Assembly (NCBI GenBank): GCA_017959195.1
Contig: JAGDBE010000214.1
Span: 1 to 13,087, forward strand
Reading direction: 5' to 3'
DNA: 13,087 bases
Source: Clostridia bacterium
GTDB taxonomy: Bacteria; Bacillota; Clostridia; Oscillospirales; CAG-382
In this document: piece by piece, positions 5,800-13,087 of the stretch
Layout of the letters: each line of letters begins with the position of its first letter
Numbering within the stretch: position 1 is the first letter of the stretch
Position numbers and translations under genes: made by a program
Notes under the pieces: model-generated
What the model was told of the DNA's origin: nothing
The model's database searches: none
Seen by the model: only the letters and a program-made list of their open reading frames with translations

Positions 5800-6801
5800 A
5801 TGATAGGCAACCTATTCTCCACCTGTCTTCCGTATATTCTGTCCGGAATATCGGTAGGCGGACAGTATGCGCTTATCGCCATAGGCTATACGATGGTATA
5901 CGGCATATTGAGACTTATAAACTTCGCCCACGGCGATATATTCATGGTAGCGGGACTTATTATGGTTTATGCCAACGTTTCGATAACCCCGCTGTTTATG
6001 AATATGGGCTTTTCCGCGGAATCGGCTTTTGTATTCTCGATAATAGCGTCGGTGGTTATAGTTCTGGTGCTTACGGTGCTGCTGGGACTTACGATAGAAA
6101 AAGCGGCGTACAGACCGCTCAGAAACGCGCCGAGAATGTCGGTTATGATTTCGGCGATAGGCGTTTCGTACCTCATACAGAACGCGGCCATCTATATTAC
6201 GGGCGGCCTTGCAAAGCCTTATCCCGCAAGCGGCGCCGCAATGCCGTGGCTGTCCGACCAGATAACGATAGGCTCGACTTCCATAAAGAGAGTAACGGTT
6301 ATAACCCCGATACTTACGATACTGCTCGTTCTGGCGCTCGTGCTTCTCATAAAGAAGACAAAGATAGGAATGGCGATGAGAGCCGTTTCGAAGGACTTTC
6401 GTACGAGCAGACTTATGGGAATAGAGGTAAACAACGTAATTTCGGTAACCTTCTTTATCGGCTCGTTCCTTGCGGCAGTCGGCTCGGTGCTTTATTTCAC
6501 GAACTATGCGTCGGTTACGCCCACGTCGGGCGCGATGCCCGGCCTTAAAGCGTTTGTCGCGGCGGTGTTCGGCGGCATAGGCTCGGTTCCGGGCGCGGTT
6601 GTCGGCGCGTTCATCATAGGAATATGCGAAAACATACTTAAAGGACTTGACAATATACTTTCGACGGCGGGCGTGTTCAAAGACGGATTTACGTTCGGTT
6701 TTGCGACGTTTTCCGACGCGTTCACGTTCATTCTTCTTATCGTCATACTCTGCGTAAAGCCGACGGGACTCTTCGGTGAGAAGAACACCGATAAAGTGTA
6801 A
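5800..6801 (+). CDS. livH: Branched-chain amino acid ABC transporter permease LivH
   Basis: One of the two membrane subunits that form the import channel with LivM. The 333-aa protein is strongly hydrophobic, with about eight likely membrane segments. The early GGQYALIAIGYTMVYGILRLINFAHGD region is a hallmark of LivH. The coupling loop that contacts the ATPases is at about residues 192-215 (GMAMRAVSKDFRTSRLMGIEV). GAMPGLKAFVAAVFGGIGSVPGA, at about 244-267, is the second conserved LivH region. AAGGAAGTG lies 10 bases before the ATG. A long open frame on the opposite strand is a codon-bias shadow. livM follows after 17 bases, so the two are surely co-transcribed. Confidence 0.95.
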   Translation: MIGNLFSTCLPYILSGISVGGQYALIAIGYTMVYGILRLINFAHGDIFMVAGLIMVYANVSITPLFMNMGFSAESAFVFSIIASVVIVLVLTVLLGLTIEKAAYRPLRNAPRMSVMISAIGVSYLIQNAAIYITGGLAKPYPASGAAMPWLSDQITIGSTSIKRVTVITPILTILLVLALVLLIKKTKIGMAMRAVSKDFRTSRLMGIEVNNVISVTFFIGSFLAAVGSVLYFTNYASVTPTSGAMPGLKAFVAAVFGGIGSVPGAVVGAFIIGICENILKGLDNILSTAGVFKDGFTFGFATFSDAFTFILLIVILCVKPTGLFGEKNTDKV

Positions 6802-6818
6802 ACGGGAGGAGGAGAATA

Positions 6819-7946
6819 ATGAAAAAATCAAGAAAAGATATGATTTTCAACCTCTCCCTCGTGGCGCTGATTTTTGTTGCGGTAATAACCGTTGAGAATA
6901 TTCCCGGCGTAAACCCCATGCTTTCAACGGTGCTCAAAAAGGGCTCGATTTACGCGCTCGTCGCGGTTTCGATGAACCTGCTCAACGGCTTTACGGGACT
7001 CTTTTCGCTCGGACAGGCGGGATTTATGCTGCTCGGAGCGTATACCTACGCGGTTATAACCATTCCCGACTCGGCAAGAGAAAAGGTTTATATGTACGTA
7101 AAAGACGGAAGCGTCGTTTCAAGGTCCTGGTTTGACAGTATCGCAAACGGACTGCACCTGCCGGAAGGCGTTTCCAATATAGCGATAATGATTATAGGAA
7201 TGATAGCGGGCGGACTTATAGCCGCATTCTTCTCGTGGCTCATAGGACTTCCCGTGCTCAAACTCAAGAGCGACTACCTTGCTATTGCGACTCTCGGCTT
7301 TGCCGAAATAATCCGCGCGATATTCCAGTGGGATAAACTCGGCCCCGTAACCAACGGCTCAAACGTGCTGCGTAATTTCCCGACCTTCAAGACGGCGGTA
7401 TTTCCGCTGACGGTGTCGGCAATATGCATACTTTTCATAGTGCTGCTCATAAATTCCACATACGGCAGAGCTTTCAAGGCGATAAGAGACGACGAAATCG
7501 CGGCGGAAGCGATGGGAATAAACCTTGCGCACCATAAGCGGCTCGCATTCGTTATAAGCTCGTTTTTCGCAGGAATCGGCGGCGCGCTTCTCGCAATGTT
7601 CCAGAATACGCTTCAGGCAACGCCTTTCAAGTCGGCGATGACGTACGAGATACTTCTTATAGTCGTAATCGGCGGTATCGGCTCGATAAGCGGAAGCATT
7701 ATCGCGTCGTTCCTGTATATTTCGGCGAGCGAATGGTGGCTCAGAGGCCTTGACAGCGGAAAATTCCTGTTTATCGAATCGCCGGCGGTTCTGCGCGGCG
7801 GATTCAGAATGGTTGTCTTTTCAGTTATCATAATGATAATCGTGCTGTTCTTCAGAAAAGGCATTATGGGAGAGAGGGAACTTTCCATTACGCGTTTTCT
7901 GGGATTTTTCAGAAAAAAAGACGGCAAAAAAGAGGAAAATAACTGA
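6819..7946 (+). CDS. livM: Branched-chain amino acid ABC transporter permease LivM
   Basis: The second channel subunit, 375 aa, with several hydrophobic segments and a basic, charged C-terminus ending in KKDGKKEENN. LNGFTGLFSLGQAGFMLLGAY at about residues 54-75 is the typical LivM signature. The coupling loop is at about 216-242 (GRAFKAIRDDEIAAEAMGIN). IGGIGSISGSIIASF follows at about 284-298. An outward or inward loop at about 82-118, carrying many charged residues, is moderately long for the family. A strong GGGAGGAGGAG ribosome binding site precedes the ATG. livG follows after 27 bases. Confidence 0.94.
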   Translation: MKKSRKDMIFNLSLVALIFVAVITVENIPGVNPMLSTVLKKGSIYALVAVSMNLLNGFTGLFSLGQAGFMLLGAYTYAVITIPDSAREKVYMYVKDGSVVSRSWFDSIANGLHLPEGVSNIAIMIIGMIAGGLIAAFFSWLIGLPVLKLKSDYLAIATLGFAEIIRAIFQWDKLGPVTNGSNVLRNFPTFKTAVFPLTVSAICILFIVLLINSTYGRAFKAIRDDEIAAEAMGINLAHHKRLAFVISSFFAGIGGALLAMFQNTLQATPFKSAMTYEILLIVVIGGIGSISGSIIASFLYISASEWWLRGLDSGKFLFIESPAVLRGGFRMVVFSVIIMIIVLFFRKGIMGERELSITRFLGFFRKKDGKKEENN

Positions 7947-7973
7947 TTTATTCAGTTAATATAGGAGCAAAAA

Positions 7974-8819
7974 ATGAGTGAAAACGTACTTAGACTTGAA
8001 AATATAACGATGCAGTTCGGCGGCGTTGTTGCGATAAACGACCTCTCCCTTGAAGTAAACAAGGGCGAGATAGTGTCGCTCATAGGCCCCAACGGCGCGG
8101 GAAAAACGACGGTTTTCAACGTTATTACGGGCGTTTACGAGGCGACGAACGGCGCTGTGTACTACGAAGACAAGATGATTTTGTCAAATCATCCGCAGGG
8201 CAAGATGAAAAAGATGTACGCCGGCACAAACGCGGACAAATTCCCCGACGTAATAACAAAAACGCCCGACAGAATAACTTCTCTCGGAATTGCAAGAACG
8301 TTCCAGAATATACGGCTTTTTAAGTCGATGACGGTTTTTGAAAACGTGCTTACCGCAAAGCATATGCTTAAAACGAGCAACGTTTTCAGCACCGCGCTTC
8401 GCTTAAACCATAAAGAAGAGGAAAACGCACGGGAAGAAACAATGCAGCTGCTCGAAAGACTCGGCCTCGACGACGTGAAGGAAGAGCTTGCGACGTCGCT
8501 TCCGTACGGAAAGCAGAGGTATCTCGAAATCGCAAGAGCACTTGCGACGAAACCGAAGCTGCTCTTACTCGACGAGCCCGCAGCGGGCATGAACCCGCAG
8601 GAAACCATGGAGCTCACGTCGTTCATAAAGAGCATAAGGAACGAATTCGACCTCACCGTATTTTTGATCGAGCACCATATGAATCTCGTAATGGATATAT
8701 CCGACAGGATATACGTCATAGATTTCGGCAAACTCATTTCACACGGCGTGCCGGAAGAGGTGCAGAACGACGAAGCGGTAATTAAAGCTTATCTGGGGGT
8801 ATCCGAAGAAGATGAGTAA
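7974..8819 (+). CDS. livG: Branched-chain amino acid ABC transporter ATPase LivG
   Basis: One of two cytoplasmic ATPases that power the importer. Walker A GPNGAGKT is at 38-45, the Q-loop at Q111 (ARTFQNIRLF), a LivG-type signature YGKQR at 178-182 in place of LSGGQ, Walker B LLLLDEP at 196-202 and the switch His at 234 (LIEHH). DEPAAGMNP is also typical of LivG. At 281 aa it is longer than the usual 250-260; the extra length lies mostly at about 72-97, between the Walker A strand region and the Q-loop, in a Lys- and Asp-rich stretch. TAGGAG precedes the start. Its last 8 bases overlap the start of livF, a sign of translational coupling. Confidence 0.95.
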   Translation: MSENVLRLENITMQFGGVVAINDLSLEVNKGEIVSLIGPNGAGKTTVFNVITGVYEATNGAVYYEDKMILSNHPQGKMKKMYAGTNADKFPDVITKTPDRITSLGIARTFQNIRLFKSMTVFENVLTAKHMLKTSNVFSTALRLNHKEEENAREETMQLLERLGLDDVKEELATSLPYGKQRYLEIARALATKPKLLLLDEPAAGMNPQETMELTSFIKSIRNEFDLTVFLIEHHMNLVMDISDRIYVIDFGKLISHGVPEEVQNDEAVIKAYLGVSEEDE

Positions 8820-9531
8820 CAATATACTTGAAATAAACAATCTGTCGGTGAACTACGGCGGAATAAAAGCCGTAAAAGGCGTGAACATAGAGGTTCCCGA
8901 AGGAAAGATAGTAACGCTTATCGGCGCGAACGGCGCGGGAAAAAGCACAATCTTGCGCACAATCTGCGGACTCGAAAAGACCAAAATCGGCTCGGTAAAG
9001 TTCTGCGGAGAGGAAATTTTGGGAAAACCGACGAACTATATCGTGTCAAAGGGCATAACGCTCGTTCCCGAGGGAAGATGCGTGTTCCCGAACCTCACCG
9101 TGCTTGAAAACTTAAAGGTCGGCGCATATCTGAGAAAAGACGACACAAAAGAGGATATGGACTACGTATTTTCGCTGTTTCCGAGATTAAAGGAGCGCGA
9201 ATGGCAGCTTGCCGGCACGCTTTCGGGCGGAGAACAGCAGATGCTCGCCGTAGGACGCGCGCTTATGGCAAAGCCGAAGCTTCTCATGATGGACGAGCCG
9301 TCTTTGGGACTTGCGCCGCTCATAGTAAAGGACATTTTTTCGATTATAAAGACGATAAACAATAAAAATATCACGGTTCTGCTCATTGAGCAGAACGCAA
9401 ACATGGCGCTTCAGGTCGCGGATAACGCGTACGTGCTCGAAACGGGTACTGTTACCATGACCGGCAAAGGAAGAGAACTTTTAGAGGACGACAGAATAAA
9501 AGAAGCGTACCTCGGCAAAAAACGTCAGTAA
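8812..9531 (+). CDS. livF: Branched-chain amino acid ABC transporter ATPase LivF
   Basis: The partner ATPase of LivG, 239 aa, close to the usual family length. Walker A GANGAGKS is at 38-45, the conserved LVPEGRCVFPNLTVLENL region at 84-101, signature LSGGEQQ at 137-143 and Walker B LLMMDEP at 157-163. The switch position reads LIEQN (Gln for His), which is normal for LivF. The ATG lies inside the end of livG. No terminator is seen after it, and asnS begins 26 bases later. Confidence 0.95.
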   Translation: MSNNILEINNLSVNYGGIKAVKGVNIEVPEGKIVTLIGANGAGKSTILRTICGLEKTKIGSVKFCGEEILGKPTNYIVSKGITLVPEGRCVFPNLTVLENLKVGAYLRKDDTKEDMDYVFSLFPRLKEREWQLAGTLSGGEQQMLAVGRALMAKPKLLMMDEPSLGLAPLIVKDIFSIIKTINNKNITVLLIEQNANMALQVADNAYVLETGTVTMTGKGRELLEDDRIKEAYLGKKRQ

Positions 9532-9557
9532 AAAATTGAAATAAAGAGGCATTGAAT

Positions 9558-10952
9558 ATGAAAAGAACCTTAATCAAGGAAATTTATTCGGACATGCAGA
9601 GCTTTTCGGATAAGGAAATCACGCTCGGCGGCTGGGCAAGGAGCATAAGAGACAGCAAGGCGTTCGGCTTTATCGACCTTAACGACGGAAGCTGCTTCAA
9701 GGGCGTTCAGGTCGTGTTTGAACGCGAAAAAATCGCAAATTACGACGAAATCGCAAAGCAGAACGTGGGTGCGGCGCTCGTTGTAAAGGGAAAAGTCGCC
9801 CTTACCCCCGAAAACAAGCAGCCGTTTGAGATAAAGGCGGATGAAATATGCGTTGAAGGCGCGTCAACCGCAGACTATCCTCTGCAAAAGAAGAGACATA
9901 CTCTGGAATACCTTCGCGAGCAGGCGTATCTGCGCCCGAGGACCAATCTGTTTTCGGCGGTGTTCAGAGTCAGAAGCGAGGCGGCGTACGCGATACACTC
10001 CTTCTTCAACGAGAGGGGATTCGTATACGTTCATACCCCCATCGTTACCGGCTCCGACTGCGAGGGCGCGGGCGAGATGTTCAGGATAACCACGCTTGAT
10101 ATGGATAATCTTCCGAAAACCGACGACGGACAAGTCGATTTTTCAAAGGACTTTTTCGGAAAGAGCACAAACCTCACCGTTTCGGGACAGCTTGAAGCCG
10201 AGACCTACGCGCTTGCGTTCGGAAACGTTTATACGTTCGGCCCGACCTTCCGCGCAGAAAACTCAAATACCGCCCGCCACGCGGCGGAATTCTGGATGAT
10301 AGAGCCGGAAATCGCGTTTGCAGACCTGAACGACGATATGGAGCTCGCGTGGGATATGATAAAATACATCATAAAGCACGTTCTTGCGAACTGCAGACAG
10401 GAACTCGAGTTTTTCTATAATTTTGTCGATAACACGCTGCTTGAAAGACTGAACACCCTCGCAAACAGCGAATACTGCAAGGTAACCTATCCCGAAGCCA
10501 TAGAGCTTCTCAAAAAGAGCGGCGAAGAATTCAAATATCCGGTGGATTGGGGCTGCGACCTGCAGACCGAGCACGAAAGATATCTTACCGAACAGATATT
10601 CAAAAAGCCCGTGTTCGTAATCGACTATCCGAAGGAAATAAAGTCGTTTTACATGAGGCTCAACGACGACGGCAGGACGGTTGCGGCAATGGACCTTCTC
10701 GTTCCCGGCGTCGGCGAGATAATCGGCGGAAGCCAGCGTGAAGAAAGAATTGACATCCTTCTCGAAAGAATGAAGGAACTGAATCTCAAAGAAGAGGACT
10801 ACTGGTGGTACGTAAATCTGAGAAAGTACGGCGGAACGAAACACGCCGGGTACGGACTCGGATTTGAAAGAATTATAATGTACCTCACCGGCGTTGCAAA
10901 TATAAGAGACGTTATCCCTTACCCGAGAACCGTCGGAAACGCGGAATATTAA
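9558..10952 (+). CDS. asnS: Asparagine--tRNA ligase
   Basis: A class II aminoacyl-tRNA synthetase that charges tRNA-Asn with asparagine in the cytoplasm; 464 aa, the usual length. Residues about 18-105 form the anticodon-binding OB fold (LGGWARSIRDSKAFGFIDLND). HTPIVTGSDCEGAGEMF at about 159-175 belongs to the catalytic core, motif 2 is TFRAENSNTARHAAEFWMIE at about 230-249, and motif 3 is GLGFERIIMYLTG near 433-445, ending in the VIPYPRT tail. The ATG at 9558 is preferred over a TTG at 9552 because AAAGAGG lies 7-8 bases before it. It is last in the liv transcript unless an unseen promoter lies inside livF. A strong terminator follows. Confidence 0.96.
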   Translation: MKRTLIKEIYSDMQSFSDKEITLGGWARSIRDSKAFGFIDLNDGSCFKGVQVVFEREKIANYDEIAKQNVGAALVVKGKVALTPENKQPFEIKADEICVEGASTADYPLQKKRHTLEYLREQAYLRPRTNLFSAVFRVRSEAAYAIHSFFNERGFVYVHTPIVTGSDCEGAGEMFRITTLDMDNLPKTDDGQVDFSKDFFGKSTNLTVSGQLEAETYALAFGNVYTFGPTFRAENSNTARHAAEFWMIEPEIAFADLNDDMELAWDMIKYIIKHVLANCRQELEFFYNFVDNTLLERLNTLANSEYCKVTYPEAIELLKKSGEEFKYPVDWGCDLQTEHERYLTEQIFKKPVFVIDYPKEIKSFYMRLNDDGRTVAAMDLLVPGVGEIIGGSQREERIDILLERMKELNLKEEDYWWYVNLRKYGGTKHAGYGLGFERIIMYLTGVANIRDVIPYPRTVGNAEY

Positions 10953-10960
10953 TAAAATCG

Positions 10961-10987
10961 GCGCGTACGGAAGTACGCGCTTTTTTT
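10961..10987 (+). terminator. Rho-independent terminator after asnS
   Basis: A perfect 8-bp stem (GCGCGTAC / GTACGCGC, GGAA tetraloop) is followed by seven T, and after GCC by another seven T. It lies 8 bases after the asnS stop. Confidence 0.95.
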
Positions 10988-11021
10988 GCCTTTTTTTGAG
11001 AAACCGGAAATGCGAAAACGG

Positions 11022-11050
11022 TTGACATTTTTACGTTTTTGCGATAAAAT
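11022..11050 (+). promoter_or_regulatory. Promoter of ruvAB-rbgA
   Basis: A perfect TTGACA (11022-11027) and TAAAAT (11045-11050) are 17 bases apart. Transcription would begin near 11057, giving a leader of about 50 bases. No LexA/DinR-type palindrome was recognised around it. Confidence 0.85.
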
Positions 11051-11108
11051 ATATATAATATTGAAGGATTTTTAAAAACCAAAGTTTAACTGTAACGGAG
11101 AACGGAAA

Positions 11109-11726
11109 ATGTATTATTATCTTTCGGGAACTCTTGCACTTCTTGAACCCGACAAAGCGGTCATAGACTGCGGAGGAGTCGGATATATAATGACGATAGC
11201 GCAGAAAACTTTCGATAAACTCGCGGGTGATGCATTCTTACCCGACGGTAACATATCGGAAATCCCTGTAAAGCTCTATACCTACTACAATACCAACGAG
11301 TATTCCTCCGAGCTTTACGGATTTTACAGCGAAAAGGAAAGAAACGTCTTCAAACTGCTCATAGGAGTGTCGGGCGTGGGCCCCAAAGCCGCGATAGCGG
11401 TGCTCTCGGCGCTTGAAGCAGACGACTTTGTAAAGGCGGTGCTGACGCAGGACGCAAAGGCGATTTCCTTTGCGCAGGGCATAGGCCCCAAAGTGTCGCA
11501 GAAAATCATTCTCGAACTTAAAGACAAGCTCTCGTCATATGAGGCGGATTTTGACGGAATAACTTTTGAAAACGAAAGGGCGCCGTCGTCCGATATAGCA
11601 AGAGAGGCGGTAAACGCGCTCACGGTTTTGGGATATTCCAAAGCCGAGGCGATGAGAGCCGTGAAGAACGCAAAAGGCGAAACCTTGGAAGAAGTTATAA
11701 GAAACGCGCTTGCGCTTATGATGTAA
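11109..11726 (+). CDS. ruvA: Holliday junction branch migration protein RuvA
   Basis: RuvA tetramers bind four-way DNA junctions and load the RuvB motor for branch migration in recombinational repair. The 205-aa protein has the N-terminal OB fold (1-78), two helix-hairpin-helix motifs (LIGVSGVGPKAAIAVLSAL at 84-102 and FAQGIGPKVSQKIILEL at 121-137), an acidic linker and the C-terminal RuvB-binding domain (161-205; EAVNALTVLGYSKAEAMRAV). GGAG precedes the ATG. It is the first gene of its operon; ruvC, often upstream, is not in the window. Confidence 0.96.
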   Translation: MYYYLSGTLALLEPDKAVIDCGGVGYIMTIAQKTFDKLAGDAFLPDGNISEIPVKLYTYYNTNEYSSELYGFYSEKERNVFKLLIGVSGVGPKAAIAVLSALEADDFVKAVLTQDAKAISFAQGIGPKVSQKIILELKDKLSSYEADFDGITFENERAPSSDIAREAVNALTVLGYSKAEAMRAVKNAKGETLEEVIRNALALMM

Positions 11727-11745
11727 AAGCGGGGAAAAACGGATA

Positions 11746-12843
11746 ATGATTAAGAGCAACAGAAACAGAGAAGAAGAAACCGAATTCGATTTCGAAAACA
11801 GAATAGTATCGTCGTCTGAAATTGCGGAAGACTACGAGCAGGAACTCTCTCTGCGCCCGAAAGACCTTGCCGGCTACGTCGGACAGGAAAAGGTCAAGGA
11901 AAAACTCAAAATATCCATGGAAGCGGCGAAAATGAGAGGGGAAGCGCTCGACCATATACTTCTGCACGGACCGCCCGGACTCGGAAAAACCACGCTTGCG
12001 ACGATAATCGCTTCGGAAATGGGCGTAAATATAAGGGTAACGTCGGGCCCCGCCATCGAAAAGCAGGGCGTGCTTGCGGCGCTGCTCACAAATTTAAAGC
12101 CGATGGATATACTTTTCATCGACGAAATCCACCGCCTTCCGAGGCAGGTTGAGGAAATCCTCTATCCCGCGATGGAGGACTACAATTTGGATATAATCAT
12201 GGGCAAAGGCCCGTCGGCGAGAAACATAAGACTTCCGCTGCCGCCGTTTACGCTTATCGGAGCTACGACAAGGGCGGGACAGCTTTCGTCTCCTTTGAGA
12301 GACCGTTTCGGAAGCGATTACAGACTCGATTTGTATAATAAAAACGAGCTTGCGGACATAATCTGCCGCAGTTCCGAAATATTGGGCGTAAACACAAAGG
12401 CGGAGGGCGCTTATGAAATCGCAAAACGCTCAAGGGGCACGCCGAGAATAGCAAACAGGCTGTTAAAGAGAGTAAGGGACTACGCCCAGGTAAAGGGCGA
12501 CGGCATAATTACCGAAAAGCTTGCGATAGAGGCGCTGAACATGCTTGAAGTCGACGAGCTCGGGCTTGACATGACAGACAGAAAGATGCTTTCGGCGATA
12601 ATCAAATTCTTCGGCGGCGGTCCCGTCGGACTTGATACGCTCGCAGCCGCGATAGGCGAAGAGCCGATTACGCTTGAGGACGTTTACGAGCCGTATCTTA
12701 TGCAGCTCGGCTACATCAACAGAACGCCGCGCGGCAGGTGCGCGACGCGCGGAGCGTACGAGCACCTCGGACTCGAATATCCCGAAAATAAGGAAAAAGA
12801 GCGCCCGTCTCTTAACGAGAATTTGTTTGAAAACGGAAAATAA
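11746..12843 (+). CDS. ruvB: Holliday junction branch migration DNA helicase RuvB
   Basis: An AAA+ ATPase ring that pumps DNA through the RuvA-bound junction. The 365-aa protein has Walker A GPPGLGKTT at 75-83, Walker B ILFIDEIH at 122-129, sensor 1 GATTRAG at 172-178, the RDRF arginine-finger region at 185-188, sensor 2 GTPRIANRLL at 231-240, and the C-terminal winged helix with RTPRGRCAT. The first 30 residues (rich in Asn, Arg and Glu) extend slightly ahead of the LRPKDLAGYVGQ start of the conserved core. It lies 19 bases after ruvA, with only a weak ribosome binding site, suggesting coupling to ruvA. The next gene begins 20 bases downstream with no terminator between. Confidence 0.96.
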   Translation: MIKSNRNREEETEFDFENRIVSSSEIAEDYEQELSLRPKDLAGYVGQEKVKEKLKISMEAAKMRGEALDHILLHGPPGLGKTTLATIIASEMGVNIRVTSGPAIEKQGVLAALLTNLKPMDILFIDEIHRLPRQVEEILYPAMEDYNLDIIMGKGPSARNIRLPLPPFTLIGATTRAGQLSSPLRDRFGSDYRLDLYNKNELADIICRSSEILGVNTKAEGAYEIAKRSRGTPRIANRLLKRVRDYAQVKGDGIITEKLAIEALNMLEVDELGLDMTDRKMLSAIIKFFGGGPVGLDTLAAAIGEEPITLEDVYEPYLMQLGYINRTPRGRCATRGAYEHLGLEYPENKEKERPSLNENLFENGK

Positions 12844-12863
12844 CACGGAAAAAGGTTGATATT

Positions 12864-13087
12864 TTGGCACAAAAAAACGGCGGAAAAGTCAAAAAAAACG
12901 ATAAAAAAAGCAGCTTTGCGCCGCAAAACGCAAGGCCTTTCAAAAAGCGCAGAATTTTGACCGACAGCGCCACCGGCGAGAAGATTTCCGCACCGAAACG
13001 CCCGAAAAAGCAGAAAGAAGAAAGAAAGGCGGCAACCCCGTCGGAGCTCGCAAAGGCAATACAATGGTTCCCGGGGCATATGACCAA
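12864..13087 (+). CDS. rbgA: Ribosome biogenesis GTPase RbgA (YlqF), N-terminal part only
   Basis: A partial gene cut by the window end after 74 codons. Residues 66-73 read IQWFPGHM, the conserved opening of RbgA/YlqF, a circularly permuted GTPase needed for late 50S ribosome assembly; its GTPase motifs would lie beyond the window. A TTG at 12864 is taken as start because AAAGG (12851-12855) is 8 bases upstream and no other start codon fits the frame before Met73. In most family members IQWFPGHM lies within the first ten residues; here about 65 residues precede it, rich in Lys and Arg with no hydrophobic stretch. The identification rests on one short motif plus frame and context, so the family call is likely but not certain. 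Confidence 0.75.
   Translation, partial: MAQKNGGKVKKNDKKSSFAPQNARPFKKRRILTDSATGEKISAPKRPKKQKEERKAATPSELAKAIQWFPGHMT

Noticed and set aside
5812..6831. 339-codon minus-strand frame covering livH
   Set aside because: It is a codon-bias shadow of livH, very rich in Arg and Tyr, with no ribosome binding site or domain.
1..13087. CRISPR array, tRNA or rRNA genes, transposon or integrase genes
   Set aside because: No short regular direct repeats, cloverleaf sequences or recombinase motifs were seen on either strand.

Overview
The window looks like chromosomal DNA of a low-to-moderate GC Firmicute, probably a Clostridia member. The reasons are an IreB-family gene, an S11 D,D-carboxypeptidase, a lipoprotein-type branched-chain amino acid binding protein, RbgA beside ruvAB, AAAGG/GGAGG ribosome binding sites and AT-rich sigma-A type promoters. 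The genus cannot be read from the sequence. No tRNA, rRNA, CRISPR array or transposase gene was seen.

Left part (1-4102, all minus strand). A 690-codon open frame starts at 2070 and is still open at base 1. It encodes a phage tail-fibre/upper-baseplate-like protein with a BppU-like N-terminus, an Ala/Ser-rich stalk, two tandem 58-residue fibre repeats and the start of a possible carbohydrate-binding domain. It has its own promoter and sits directly downstream of a secreted D-Ala-D-Ala carboxypeptidase gene (2253-3431). Upstream of that lie ireB (3845-4102), which encodes a substrate of the PASTA-kinase cell-wall signalling pathway, and an unnamed 94-aa gene (3538-3822). These two are a short operon with a strong promoter and a strong terminator. 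The RuvX and DUF1292 genes that usually accompany ireB are absent.

Middle part (4103-10952, plus strand). A divergent control region leads into a complete LIV-type ABC importer: livJ (lipoprotein), livH, livM, livG and livF, followed after 26 bases by asnS. A perfect 14-bp inverted repeat lies right after the livJ promoter. Two large stem-loops separate livJ from livH, which fits the usual excess of binding protein over membrane parts. A canonical terminator follows asnS.

Right part (10953-13087, plus strand). A near-consensus promoter drives ruvA and ruvB (Holliday junction branch migration). A TTG-started gene follows and is cut by the window end. It reaches the IQWFPGHM motif of the ribosome-assembly GTPase RbgA after an unusually long basic N-terminal extension.

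Most of the window is housekeeping. The parts worth a second look are the lone phage-fibre gene, the livJ operator-like palindrome and livJ-livH hairpins, the ireB/unknown/carboxypeptidase cluster, the enlarged LivG, and the RbgA extension.
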